A stretch of DNA of 39,852 bases, from positions 1-39,852 of the forward strand of contig NZ_CAMLFY010000035.1 in the NCBI RefSeq assembly GCF_946479415.1, given 5' to 3'. The position numbers and the translations under genes were made by a program. Below the pieces are notes generated by a model that saw only the letters and a list, made by a program, of their open reading frames with translations, did no database searches and was not told the DNA's origin. The DNA is from an uncultured Shinella sp. (GTDB lineage Bacteria > Pseudomonadota > Alphaproteobacteria > Rhizobiales > Rhizobiaceae). Of the stretch, positions 15,130 through 23,307 are shown piece after piece. The first letter of the stretch is position 1. Each line of letters starts with the position of its first letter.

Positions 15130-16665
15130 GTGGACGAAAACTTGCTGCAGGACACGACCATATCGCGGACCAGGCCCGCCGTCGCGCTCGAGGGGATCTC
15201 GAAATCCTTTCCCGGCGTGCGCGCGCTGTCGGACGTTTCGCTCTCGCTCTATCCCGGCTCGGTGACGGCGCTGGTCGGCGAGAACGGCGCCGGCAAGTCG
15301 ACGCTGGTGAAGATCCTCACCGGCATCTACCAGCCCGACGAGGGCACCATCCGCGTCGATGGCGCAGAGACCTATTTCCCCACCGCCAATGCCGCCGCGA
15401 AGGCGGGCGTGACGGCGATCCATCAGGAGACCGTGCTGTTCGACGAGCTGTCGGTCGCGGAAAACATCTTTCTCGGCCATGCGCCGCGCGGCAGCTTCGG
15501 CCTGATCGACTGGAAGAAGATGAATGCCGATGCCCGCGCGCTGCTCACGCGCGTCGGCGCCGATCTCGACCCGTCGATCCGCCTGCGCGACCTCGGCATC
15601 GCCAACAAGCACCTCGTTGCCATCGTCCGCGCGCTCTCCATCGATGCGCGTGTCGTCATCATGGACGAGCCCACGGCGGCGCTGTCGCACAAGGAGATCC
15701 ACGAGCTTTACGAACTCGTCGACCGGCTGAAGGCCGATGGCAAGGCGCTCCTCTTCATCTCCCACAAGTTCGACGAGATCTTTCGCATCGCCGACCGCTA
15801 CACCGTCTTCCGCGACGGGCGCATGGTGGGCGAGGGGCTGATCTCGGAGACCACGCAGGACGACCTGGTGCGCCAGATGGTCGGCCGGGATGTCGGGCAG
15901 GTCTTTCCCAAGCAGGAGGTCGCCATCGGCGAGCCGGTGCTGACAGTCTCCGGCTATCGTCACCCGACGGAATTCGAGGACATCAATTTCGAGCTGCGCC
16001 GCGGCGAAATCCTCGGCTTCTACGGCCTTGTCGGCGCCGGTCGCTCGGAATTCATGCAGTCGCTGATCGGCATCACCAAGCCGTCCGCCGGCGCGATCAA
16101 GCTGGATGGTCAGATCAAGGTCATCCGCTCGCTGGCCGAAGCCATCGAAGCCGGCATCGTCTACGTACCGGAAGAGCGTGGCCGCCAGGGCGCGATCATC
16201 GGCCTGCCGATCTTCCAGAACGTCACGCTGCCCTCGCTGTCGCGCACCTCGCGCTCCGGTTTTTTGCGCATGGCGGAAGAATTCGCTTTGGCGCGGGAAT
16301 ATACCGCGCGGCTCGATCTGCGCGCCGCTTCGCTCGATCAGGACGTCGGCACGCTCTCCGGTGGCAACCAGCAGAAGGTCGTCATCGCCAAATGGCTGGC
16401 GACCCGGCCGAAGGTCATCATCCTCGATGAACCGACCAAGGGCATCGACATCGGCTCCAAGGCCGCTGTACACGCCTTCATGAGCGAGCTTGCCGCCTCC
16501 GGCCTCAGCGTCATCATGGTCTCCTCGGAAATCCCTGAAATCATGGGCATGGCCGACCGCGTCATCGTCATGCGCGAGGGCCGCATCGCCGGCCGCTTCG
16601 AGCGCGCGGACCTGACGGCCGAAAAACTCGTGCGCGCCGCCGCCGGCATTCAGGAGGCCGCGTGA
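15130..16665 (+). CDS. rhaT: Rhamnose ABC transporter ATP-binding protein
   Basis: This 511-residue tandem ABC ATPase of the ribose/xylose importer class powers rhamnose uptake. The first domain has Walker A GENGAGKST (residues 50-58), Walker B VVIMDEPTAAL and a switch His in FISHKFDEI. The second domain has a degenerate Walker A (GLVGAGRSE) but an intact signature, LSGGNQQKVVIAKW, and Walker B VIILDEPTKGID. This asymmetry is normal for the class. The start is uncertain: GTG 15130 gives MDENLLQD, while the frame stays open upstream into the repeat to 15076. No good Shine-Dalgarno is visible at 15130. The stop TGA overlaps the ATG of rhaP by one base. It is unrelated to the E. coli permease RhaT. 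Confidence 0.92.
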   Translation: MDENLLQDTTISRTRPAVALEGISKSFPGVRALSDVSLSLYPGSVTALVGENGAGKSTLVKILTGIYQPDEGTIRVDGAETYFPTANAAAKAGVTAIHQETVLFDELSVAENIFLGHAPRGSFGLIDWKKMNADARALLTRVGADLDPSIRLRDLGIANKHLVAIVRALSIDARVVIMDEPTAALSHKEIHELYELVDRLKADGKALLFISHKFDEIFRIADRYTVFRDGRMVGEGLISETTQDDLVRQMVGRDVGQVFPKQEVAIGEPVLTVSGYRHPTEFEDINFELRRGEILGFYGLVGAGRSEFMQSLIGITKPSAGAIKLDGQIKVIRSLAEAIEAGIVYVPEERGRQGAIIGLPIFQNVTLPSLSRTSRSGFLRMAEEFALAREYTARLDLRAASLDQDVGTLSGGNQQKVVIAKWLATRPKVIILDEPTKGIDIGSKAAVHAFMSELAASGLSVIMVSSEIPEIMGMADRVIVMREGRIAGRFERADLTAEKLVRAAAGIQEAA

Positions 16666-17648
16666 TGAAGCTTCTCCTTAAAAATCGCGAAATGCTGCTG
16701 GTCGTCGCGATTATCGCGCTGCTTGCGCTGATCGCAGTCCGCTTCCCGCCCTTCGTGGCGCCGGGCAATCTCGCCAATGTCTATAATGACACGTCGATCC
16801 TCATCATCCTCGCGCTCGGCCAGATGGCCGTCATCCTGACGCGCTGCATCGATCTGTCGATGGCTGCTAATCTTGCGTTGTCGGGCATGGCGGCGGCCAT
16901 GCTGAACGCCGCCTTTCCCGGCCTGCCGGTGCCGCTGATCATCCTCGTCGCCGTAGGTCTCGGCGCGTTGCTCGGCTCGATCAACGGCCTGCTCGTATGG
17001 AAGCTCGATATCCCGCCGATCGTCGTGACGCTCGGCACGCTCACCATCTACCGTGGCCTGATCTTCCTTCTGTCCGGCGGCGCCTGGATCAACGCGCACC
17101 AGATGAGCGATGCCTTCAAGGCCCTGCCGCGCGCCAGCATTTTAGGCTTCCCGCTGCTCTCCTGGCTGTCGCTGGTCATCATCGCCATCATGGTCGTCGT
17201 GATGCGCCGCACGCCGCTTGGCCGCGCCTTCTTTGCGCTCGGCGGCAATCCCCATGCGGCCGTCTATACCGGTATCGACGTCGGCCGCACGCGCTTCCTC
17301 GCCTATTGCCTGTCGGGCACGCTGGCCGGCCTTTCGGGTTATCTATGGGTCTCGCGCTATGCCGTCGCCTATGTCGATATCGCCGCTGGTTTCGAGCTCG
17401 ATATCATCGCGGCCTGCGTCATCGGCGGCGTGTCGATTGCCGGCGGCATTGGCTCGGTCGGCGGCGCGGTGCTTGGCGCGCTGTTCCTCGGTGTCATCAA
17501 GAATGCGCTGCCCGTCATCAACATCTCGCCCTTCGCCCAGATGGCCATCTCGGGCACGGTCATCATCATTGCCGTCGCGGTGAATGCGCGTGCCGAAAAG
17601 CGCAAGGGCCGGGTCATTCTCAGGAAAGCGGAGGCCGCCCATGGCTGA
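16665..17648 (+). CDS. rhaP: Rhamnose ABC transporter permease
   Basis: This 327-residue inner-membrane permease of the RbsC/BPD_transp_2 family forms half of the rhamnose channel with RhaQ. About eight to ten hydrophobic segments are visible, beginning with MLLVVAIIALLALIAV. The family motifs are present: CIDLSMAANLALSGM near the first third, a middle PPIVVTLGTLTIYRG, GGNPHAAVYTGI before the cytoplasmic coupling loop, and IGGVSIAGGIGSVGG. The start is ATG 16665, one base overlapping the rhaT stop, with AGGAGG 8 bases upstream. An in-frame GTG three bases earlier is an alternative. It overlaps rhaQ by eight bases. Confidence 0.94.
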   Translation: MKLLLKNREMLLVVAIIALLALIAVRFPPFVAPGNLANVYNDTSILIILALGQMAVILTRCIDLSMAANLALSGMAAAMLNAAFPGLPVPLIILVAVGLGALLGSINGLLVWKLDIPPIVVTLGTLTIYRGLIFLLSGGAWINAHQMSDAFKALPRASILGFPLLSWLSLVIIAIMVVVMRRTPLGRAFFALGGNPHAAVYTGIDVGRTRFLAYCLSGTLAGLSGYLWVSRYAVAYVDIAAGFELDIIAACVIGGVSIAGGIGSVGGAVLGALFLGVIKNALPVINISPFAQMAISGTVIIIAVAVNARAEKRKGRVILRKAEAAHG

Positions 17649-18645
17649 CGTCCAGACAATCACGCGCCACATTCCCGACCGGCTGGAAAGTCGCGGCGCG
17701 CGTCTCATCAAGAGCTGGGAGACGCTGCTGGTCGCCGTGGCGCTGGCGATCTTTCTCGTGAACTCCTTTGCCTCACCCTATTTTCTCGATCCGTGGAACC
17801 TGTCGGACGCGACCTTCAACTTCACCGAAAAGGCGATGATCGCCTTCGCCATGGCGCTGGTCATCATATCAGGCGAAATCGACCTCTCCGTCGCCTCGAT
17901 CATCGCGCTCACCTCGACGGTGATGGGCTATGCCGTGCAGCTCGGCTTCGATACGCCCGCCTTGGTCATGATCGGCCTTGCGACCGGTCTCCTCTGCGGC
18001 GCCTTCAACGGCCTGCTCGTCACCGGCCTCGGCCTGCCCTCCATCGTCGTCACTATCGGCACGATGAGTCTTTTCCGGGGCCTCTCCTTCCTCATCCTCG
18101 GCGATCAGGCCTTTACCGGCTATCCAGCCAGCTTCTCCTGGTTCGGCCAGGGTTATGTCTGGTGGGTCTTCTCCTTCGAATTCTGCCTCTTCGTGGCGCT
18201 CGCGGTGATCTACGGCGTCGTGCTGCACAAGACGAATTTCGGCCGTGCCGTCTATGCCATCGGTAATAACCAGACCGCCGCGCTGTTTTCCGGCGTGCGT
18301 GTCGGCCGGGTGAAATTCGTGCTCTTCCTCTTGACCGGCCTGATGGCGGCCATCGCCTCGATCTGCCTGACGGCCCGCCTCGGCTCAACGCGCCCCTCCA
18401 TCGCGCTCGGCTGGGAGCTGGAAGTGGTGACGATGGTCGTGCTGGGCGGCGTCAACATCCTCGGCGGTTCCGGCACCATTCCCGGCGTTGTGCTGGCCGC
18501 CCTCATCATGGGCATGGTGACCTTCGGTTTCGGCCTGCTCAACGTGCCCGGCATCGTCATGTCGATCTTCATCGGCCTGCTGCTGATTTCGGTGATCGCG
18601 CTGCCGATCGTCTATCGCCGCTTTCGTGGCCGCAGGAGCCATTGA
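17641..18645 (+). CDS. rhaQ: Rhamnose ABC transporter permease
   Basis: This is the second RbsC-type permease of the importer, with 334 residues. It has a short charged N-terminus (MADVQTITRHIPDRLESRG), then multiple membrane segments. Family motifs include SGEIDLSVASIIAL, LPSIVVTIGTMSLFRG, IGNNQTAALFSGV (coupling-helix region) and GGVNILGGSGTIPG. The C-terminus is basic (YRRFRGRRSH), as expected on the cytoplasmic side. Its ATG lies eight bases inside the end of rhaP, indicating translational coupling, and rhaU starts three bases after its stop. Two different permease genes mean that the channel is a heterodimer. Confidence 0.94.
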   Translation: MADVQTITRHIPDRLESRGARLIKSWETLLVAVALAIFLVNSFASPYFLDPWNLSDATFNFTEKAMIAFAMALVIISGEIDLSVASIIALTSTVMGYAVQLGFDTPALVMIGLATGLLCGAFNGLLVTGLGLPSIVVTIGTMSLFRGLSFLILGDQAFTGYPASFSWFGQGYVWWVFSFEFCLFVALAVIYGVVLHKTNFGRAVYAIGNNQTAALFSGVRVGRVKFVLFLLTGLMAAIASICLTARLGSTRPSIALGWELEVVTMVVLGGVNILGGSGTIPGVVLAALIMGMVTFGFGLLNVPGIVMSIFIGLLLISVIALPIVYRRFRGRRSH

Positions 18646-18648
18646 GCC

Positions 18649-18963
18649 ATGGAGAAATATGCGTTTCGCATGCGGCTCAATCCCGGCTGCGCGGCCGAAT
18701 ACAAAGCGCGGCACGATGCGATCTGGCCGGAACTCTCAGCGCTCCTCAAGGAGGCCGGCGTCTCCGACTACTCCATCCATCTCGACGAGGAGACGAACCT
18801 GCTCTTCGGCGTGCTCTGGCGGCGCGACGACCACACCATGGCCGATCTGCCAAACCATCCCGTCATGAAACGCTGGTGGGCGCATATGGCCGATATCATG
18901 CAGACGAAGCCGGACAACGAGCCTCTCGCCGTGCCGCTCGTCACCGTCTTCCATATGGATTGA
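18649..18963 (+). CDS. rhaU: L-rhamnose mutarotase
   Basis: This 104-residue protein of the RhaU/YiiL (DUF718) family interconverts the alpha and beta anomers of L-rhamnose. That speeds supply of the anomer used by the isomerase. Recognisable family features are the N-terminal [20 protein letters not shown] (with the conserved His), the WPEL motif, [16 protein letters not shown] and the C-terminal [12 protein letters not shown]. The length matches the family. It begins three bases after rhaQ and ends four bases before rhaK. Confidence 0.95.
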   Translation: MEKYAFRMRLNPGCAAEYKARHDAIWPELSALLKEAGVSDYSIHLDEETNLLFGVLWRRDDHTMADLPNHPVMKRWWAHMADIMQTKPDNEPLAVPLVTVFHMD

Positions 18964-18967
18964 GCCG

Positions 18968-20329
18968 ATGAAGACCATTGCCGTCATCGATATCGGCAAG
19001 ACGAATGCCAAGGTCGTGCTGGTCGATGGCGAGAGCTTTCGCGAGGTCGCAGCGCGCACCATGCCGAACGGCGTGGTCAACGCCGCACCCTATCCGCATT
19101 TCGATACGGAAAAGCTCTGGGCCTTCATCGTCGAGAGCCTCGCCGCGCTGAACAGCGAACGCCCGATCGACGCCATCGCCGTCACGACCCATGGCGCGAC
19201 CGCTGCCCTGGTCCGTGAAGACGGCAACCTTGTCCTGCCGGTGCTGGACTACGAGCATGAAGGCCCGCAGGAGGCTGCGGAGGCCTATCGAAAAATCCGT
19301 CCGCCCTTCGCCGAGAGCGGCACGCCGATCATGCCGATGGGCCTCAATGCCGGCCTGCAGATTTATTGGCAGTCAAAGCGTTTCCCAGAAGCCTTCGGCA
19401 GAACGCGCCACATCCTCATGTATGCACAATACTGGTCCTTCCGCCTGACCGGTGTGGCCGCCAGCGAGGTCACCTCGCTTGGCTGCCATGCTGATCTCTG
19501 GGAACCCCTGAGCGGCCGCTTCTCCAGCCTCGTGAAAGACGAGGGCTGGACGGACCTGATGCCGCCGGTGCGCAAGGCGGGCGATGCGCTCGGTCCGATC
19601 CGCGCTGACATCGCGGCCGCGACGGGTCTCAGGCCCGACGTACCGGTCCATTGCGGCATTCACGATTCCAACGCCTCGCTTTTGCCCTATGTGCTGACGC
19701 GCAAGGCGCCCTATGCGGTGGTTTCCACCGGAACCTGGGTCGTGGTCATGGCGATCGGCGCAAAACCTGTCGCCCTGGACGAGGCGCGCGACACGCTGAT
19801 CAATGTCAACGCACTCGGTGATCCCGTGCCATCCTCCCGCTTCATGGGCGGCCGGGCGTTTTCGATGCTTGGTGGCAAGTCCGGCGATCTCCCGGCCTCC
19901 GCCATCGCCGCCGTGCTGGATCGCGACGCCATGCTGCTGCCGTCGATGCCGGAGAAATCCGGACCCTATCCCGGCCGCAAGGCGCGATGGACCGTTCCGC
20001 GCGAAGCCTTGAGCGACGACGAGGCACAGGCCGTGATCGCCTTCCACCTCGCGCTGATGACGACGACCTGCCTTGATCTCATCGGCGCGGATGGTCCCGT
20101 CATCGTCGAGGGACCGTTTGCGGCCAACAGGGCTTTCCTGATGATGCTGGGGGTGGCGACGGGCCGCGAGGTGCTGGCCGGCGGCAGCGCGACGGGCACG
20201 AGCATCGGCGCCGCCTGCCTTGCGGCAGGGAGCGCCCCGGAGCCGGCGCTTGTGTGGATTGCGGACGGTTTGCCACCGCGCGCGGCGGCTTATGCGGCGC
20301 GCTGGCGCGCGCTTGCCGACAAGGGATGA
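18968..20329 (+). CDS. rhaK: Rhamnulokinase (FGGY carbohydrate kinase)
   Basis: This is predicted to phosphorylate L-rhamnulose with ATP. Its 453 residues show the FGGY-kinase layout: an N-terminal phosphate-binding loop AVIDIGKTNAKV, then AVTTHGATAAL, a nucleotide-side motif VSTGTWVVVMAIG in the second domain, and a late VIVEGPFAANRAFL. In R. leguminosarum the equivalent kinase is needed not only for catabolism but also for rhamnose transport; that is literature knowledge and cannot be read here. It is the last gene of the operon. A small leftward ORF ends 19 bases beyond it, and no strong terminator hairpin is visible between them. Confidence 0.93.
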   Translation: MKTIAVIDIGKTNAKVVLVDGESFREVAARTMPNGVVNAAPYPHFDTEKLWAFIVESLAALNSERPIDAIAVTTHGATAALVREDGNLVLPVLDYEHEGPQEAAEAYRKIRPPFAESGTPIMPMGLNAGLQIYWQSKRFPEAFGRTRHILMYAQYWSFRLTGVAASEVTSLGCHADLWEPLSGRFSSLVKDEGWTDLMPPVRKAGDALGPIRADIAAATGLRPDVPVHCGIHDSNASLLPYVLTRKAPYAVVSTGTWVVVMAIGAKPVALDEARDTLINVNALGDPVPSSRFMGGRAFSMLGGKSGDLPASAIAAVLDRDAMLLPSMPEKSGPYPGRKARWTVPREALSDDEAQAVIAFHLALMTTTCLDLIGADGPVIVEGPFAANRAFLMMLGVATGREVLAGGSATGTSIGAACLAAGSAPEPALVWIADGLPPRAAAYAARWRALADKG

Positions 20330-20348
20330 TCCCGGCCGCCTGCGGGAC

Positions 20349-20462
20349 TTAGAACACCCGCGCCTTGGCCGGTGTGCGGTCCGCGTCGATATCGAGAAGA
20401 AGATAGATGGCTGCGAGTGTTGCGGAAGCAATCACGGTAGCGCCCAATGCCAGAACAATCAT
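20349..20462 (-). CDS. Predicted small membrane protein (37 aa)
   Basis: A short frame encodes MIVLALGATVIASATLAAIY, followed by LLLDIDADRTPAKARVF: one hydrophobic segment (residues 2-23) and a charged tail. A GGGAAAG Shine-Dalgarno lies six bases before ATG. The single transmembrane helix with a polar C-terminus, plus the good ribosome site, make it likely to be a real gene although it is below usual length cut-offs. Function is unknown. It converges on rhaK and is preceded by the palindrome at 20475-20490. Confidence 0.6.
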   Translation of the reverse strand: MIVLALGATVIASATLAAIYLLLDIDADRTPAKARVF

Positions 20463-20474
20463 TGCTCTTTCCCT

Positions 20475-20490
20475 CTGACATCATTGTCAG
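20475..20490. promoter_or_regulatory. Perfect 16-bp palindrome upstream of the 37-aa ORF
   Basis: CTGACATCATTGTCAG has six-base arms (CTGACA/TGTCAG) around TCAT, 12 bases upstream of the small ORF's ATG at 20462. It could be an operator or a leader hairpin next to the ribosome binding site. No regulator can be assigned. Confidence 0.45.
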
Positions 20491-20879
20491 GACATGGCGG
20501 CACCCTACGCGCGCGAGCTTGCGTGTAGCTGACGTTACGGCGGTTCGTTTTAATTTTAGCGAACTCAGAAGCAAGCTATAAATTATTAACCTTCAGGCAA
20601 GGAATTAACCATAAACATTGCTCTACACGTCGGAATGGGAAATTCGCCATTTCTCACCCAGGCATGATGCCGACCCGCCGTACCGGATCAGAGCCGGTAT
20701 TCGAGTTTCACAGAATTTGATCATGGATCAATGGGTGGCCGCGCCTGTGCCGGATTTCCGGCAGCGCACCGCTCGTGAGCACGGCTTGGGTCACCAACCT
20801 CTCCTCCATGCGAAAATTCGATCGGTCGCCCCTTCGGGCAACCGGGCATCGTTGGTTTGGGAGCATACTGGTGCAGGAA
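20491..20879. other. Promoter/leader region of the chemotaxis operon
   Basis: This segment of about 390 bases has no convincing gene. An AT-rich stretch lies at about 20545-20620, the expected promoter area of icpA. Within it ATTAACC occurs twice as a direct repeat (20585-20591 and 20604-20610), 19 bases apart, about two helical turns. Such spacing suits a response-regulator-type activator, but no factor is assigned. The frame of icpA stays open back to a GTG at 20775, so part of the right end could be coding. Confidence 0.5.
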
Positions 20880-22478
20880 ATGCCGGCAGAAAACGCTCGA
20901 ACGGGACAGGCAGCCAGCCTGCGCGACCGTTTGCGTTTTGCCGGCGTCGAAGCGGCCCAGGGCGAAACGCTCCGCCGCCACCGCCAGACGCTCGAACGGC
21001 ATGTCGAAACGGCGCTGCGCGATCTCTTCCAGCGTTTCCAGACCTTTCCCGATGCCGCCCGCCACTTTCAGAGCGAGCGCCAGATCGACCGCCTGCACGA
21101 CCTCCAGAGCTCCCACTGGAGCGTCCTGACCGACGCGCGCTTCGACGGCCTCTATGCCGAGCGGGTCAAGATCCTCTCCGACAGCGAAAGCCAGATGGGC
21201 CTCGACCCGCGCTGGCGCATCGCCGGCCATTCGGTCGTCGTCGAAACGGTCGTTTCCGGCCTGATCGAGGAATACTGGCCGAAATCCATCCTGCCCGGCG
21301 CCGGCAAGGCGCGCCGCAAGGAACTGACCGAGCTCGTCTCCGCTTTCATCCGCACCGCCATGGTCGATGCGGAAATCGGCGTTTCGCTGCGCTTCAACGA
21401 ACTGCGCCACGCCCATGGCCGGGCGCTGGGCGAACAACGCCGCGAAGACCGCGCCGAACTCGACCGCGTCTTCGGCGAGACGATCCGCAGCCTCTCTGCC
21501 CTCGATTTTTCCGCCCGCGTCTCCGGCGAGATGCCCGAGGCGTGGCGCGACATGGCCGACACGCTGAACGGCGCGCTCGACGAGATTCAGAAGCACCTGG
21601 CTTCCGCCGCTGATCGCGCCATGGAAAGCGACCGCCTCGTCGGCACGCTTGCGTCCGGTGCCGGCAGCCTTTCGGCCCGTTCGGCCGAGCAGTCGGCAAG
21701 CCTCATCGAAACCGCCAATGCGCTCGGCGCCATCGTCGGGCGTGTGCGCCAGACGCTTGATGAGACCCGCAAGGCCCAGTCCGCTGCGCTTGCGACGCAG
21801 GATTCGGTGACGCAGAGCGGCAATATCGTCGGCGAAGCCATGTCGGCGATGGCCGATATCGAGGCGTCGGCGGAAAAGATCGGCCAGATCATCGGCGTCA
21901 TCGACGAAATCGCTTTCCAGACCAACCTGCTTGCGCTCAATGCCGGCATCGAGGCGGCCCGCGCCGGCGATAGCGGTCGCGGCTTTGCGGTCGTCGCACA
22001 GGAGGTGCGGGCACTCGCCCAGCGCTCTGCGGACGCGGCGCGTGAGATCAAGCAGCTCGTCACCAGCACCAAGTCGCAGGTCGAGACCGGCGTCGAGCAT
22101 GTTCATCGCACGCAGGATGCGATCGGCAACATCGTGCGCCAGGTCGAGGGCATTAACAACGCCATCACCGGCATCGTTCGCGAAAGCGCCGTCGATGCCG
22201 AAGGGCTCGATGGCGTCACGGCCGAGATCGGCCGTACCAGCCGCGCGCTGGAAGCGGATGCATCGGATGCCGGCCGCATAGGCGCGGCAGGGCAGGACCT
22301 TCACACCGTCATCCTCGAACTCGGCCGCACGATCCGCGAATTCCGCGTTGCCGCGCAGCGTGATGCCCGCCCGGTCCGCACGGCTCCGGTGATGCCGCGC
22401 GCTGTTGCAGAGCCTGTGGCGACGGATGCCGCTCCCCTCGATTTCCTGACGGCGCGTGCCGTCGGCTTTGGAGGGTGA
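20880..22478 (+). CDS. icpA: Soluble globin-coupled methyl-accepting chemotaxis protein
   Basis: This cytoplasmic receptor feeds the CheA kinase. Of its 532 residues, the N-terminal 165 match a protoglobin/globin-coupled sensor: LRDRLRFAG, then [11 protein letters not shown] with His79 as the candidate proximal haem ligand, [21 protein letters not shown] and [11 protein letters not shown]. No membrane segment is present. The C-terminal signalling domain has the conserved hairpin [20 protein letters not shown] followed by [20 protein letters not shown]. IcpA is the known first gene of the S. meliloti chemotaxis operon. ATG 20880 begins the conserved part, but its Shine-Dalgarno (AGGAA) is very close. 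In-frame GTG 20775, ATG 20808 and GTG 20871 are alternatives. I see no C-terminal CheR-docking pentapeptide. Confidence 0.9.
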   Translation: MPAENARTGQAASLRDRLRFAGVEAAQGETLRRHRQTLERHVETALRDLFQRFQTFPDAARHFQSERQIDRLHDLQSSHWSVLTDARFDGLYAERVKILSDSESQMGLDPRWRIAGHSVVVETVVSGLIEEYWPKSILPGAGKARRKELTELVSAFIRTAMVDAEIGVSLRFNELRHAHGRALGEQRREDRAELDRVFGETIRSLSALDFSARVSGEMPEAWRDMADTLNGALDEIQKHLASAADRAMESDRLVGTLASGAGSLSARSAEQSASLIETANALGAIVGRVRQTLDETRKAQSAALATQDSVTQSGNIVGEAMSAMADIEASAEKIGQIIGVIDEIAFQTNLLALNAGIEAARAGDSGRGFAVVAQEVRALAQRSADAAREIKQLVTSTKSQVETGVEHVHRTQDAIGNIVRQVEGINNAITGIVRESAVDAEGLDGVTAEIGRTSRALEADASDAGRIGAAGQDLHTVILELGRTIREFRVAAQRDARPVRTAPVMPRAVAEPVATDAAPLDFLTARAVGFGG

Positions 22479-22479
22479 G

Positions 22480-22623
22480 ATGGCGAAGCGGCAGCCCAGA
22501 CACTGGTTCTCCACGACGCGCAGCCTGGCTTCGGAAGACGGCCTGCCGCCCGCGCCGAACGGGGGAACGATGACCTCAGACAGACGCAGCCCCCGAAACT
22601 GGCTCATACAAGGAACCCGGTAA
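22480..22623 (+). CDS. Candidate 47-codon ORF between icpA and cheS
   Basis: An open frame begins with ATG one base after the icpA TGA, has GGAGGG as Shine-Dalgarno inside the icpA end, and stops with TAA whose last base is the A of the cheS ATG. The product is basic and Trp/Arg/Ser-rich (MAKRQPRHWFSTTRSLASED, ending RRSPRNWLIQGTR), with no membrane segment or known domain. It fills exactly the only large gap in the front part of the operon. It may be a real small protein or a frame that merely keeps ribosomes moving to cheS; the composition is not strongly protein-like. Confidence 0.4.
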   Translation: MAKRQPRHWFSTTRSLASEDGLPPAPNGGTMTSDRRSPRNWLIQGTR

Positions 22624-22922
22624 TGGCGAGCAAGAAAGCCGCTCAGAAAAGTTTAAGCCTTGCCCCCGTGCTCGATCTCAACGAGGCGACGGCGCTGCAC
22701 CAGCAGCTCATGGGCCTCAAGGGCAACCCGCTGGTCATCGACGCCTCGGCGGTCGAGCGGGTCGGCGCGCTCTGTGCCCAGGTTCTGATGGCCGGCGCCA
22801 AGAGCTGGGAGGAGGAAGGCAAGCCTTTCACCTTCGGCAAGGTTTCCGACCCTTTCATGAAGACAATGCAACTTATCGGCGTGAATATTGATCACTTGCT
22901 GGCACAGGAGGCTGGGCAATGA
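22623..22922 (+). CDS. cheS: STAS-domain chemotaxis protein CheS
   Basis: This 99-residue cytoplasmic protein has a STAS/anti-sigma-antagonist-like pattern: alternating strands and helices with LDLNEATALHQQLMGLKGNP, VIDASAVERVGALCAQVL and a C-terminal FMKTMQLIGVNIDHLL. In S. meliloti the gene in this position encodes CheS, which binds CheA and promotes CheY1 dephosphorylation, so the same role is inferred here from position and size. The usual phosphorylatable Ser of STAS antagonists is in the ASAVERVGA region but is not certain. Its start overlaps the preceding 47-codon ORF by one base, and its TGA overlaps the cheY1 ATG. Confidence 0.85.
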   Translation: MASKKAAQKSLSLAPVLDLNEATALHQQLMGLKGNPLVIDASAVERVGALCAQVLMAGAKSWEEEGKPFTFGKVSDPFMKTMQLIGVNIDHLLAQEAGQ

Positions 22923-23284
22923 AGAAAAAAGTTTTGACCGTGGATGATTCCCGGACAATCCGGAACATGCTTCTCGTGACCCTCAACAATGCGGGTTTCG
23001 AGACGATCCAGGCGGAAGACGGCGTCGAGGGCCTCGAAGTCCTCGAGAATGCCAATCCCGACGTTATCGTCACCGATATCAACATGCCGCGCCTCGATGG
23101 CTTCGGCTTCATCGAAGGCGTGCGCCGCAACGAGAAGTTCCGGGCGATCCCGATCCTCGTTCTGACCACCGAAAGCGATGCCGAGAAGAAGAACCGCGCC
23201 CGTCAGGCCGGTGCGACGGGCTGGATCGTCAAGCCCTTCGATCCGACCAAGCTGATCGACGCAATCGAGCGCGTTACCGCCTAA
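22919..23284 (+). CDS. cheY1: Chemotaxis response regulator CheY1
   Basis: This 121-residue single receiver domain carries all phosphotransfer residues: acidic pair VDD (Asp9, Asp10), phosphoacceptor Asp53 in VTDINMPRLDG, Thr in VLTTESD and Lys105 in IVKPFDP. In rhizobia with two CheYs, CheY1 acts as a phosphate sink that drains phosphoryl groups from CheA while CheY2 controls the motor; that assignment rests on gene order (cheS-cheY1-cheA). It overlaps the end of cheS by four bases. cheA starts 23 bases later. Confidence 0.95.
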   Translation: MKKKVLTVDDSRTIRNMLLVTLNNAGFETIQAEDGVEGLEVLENANPDVIVTDINMPRLDGFGFIEGVRRNEKFRAIPILVLTTESDAEKKNRARQAGATGWIVKPFDPTKLIDAIERVTA

Positions 23285-23307
23285 TCCCTCAGCCAGGATT
23301 ACTCCCG

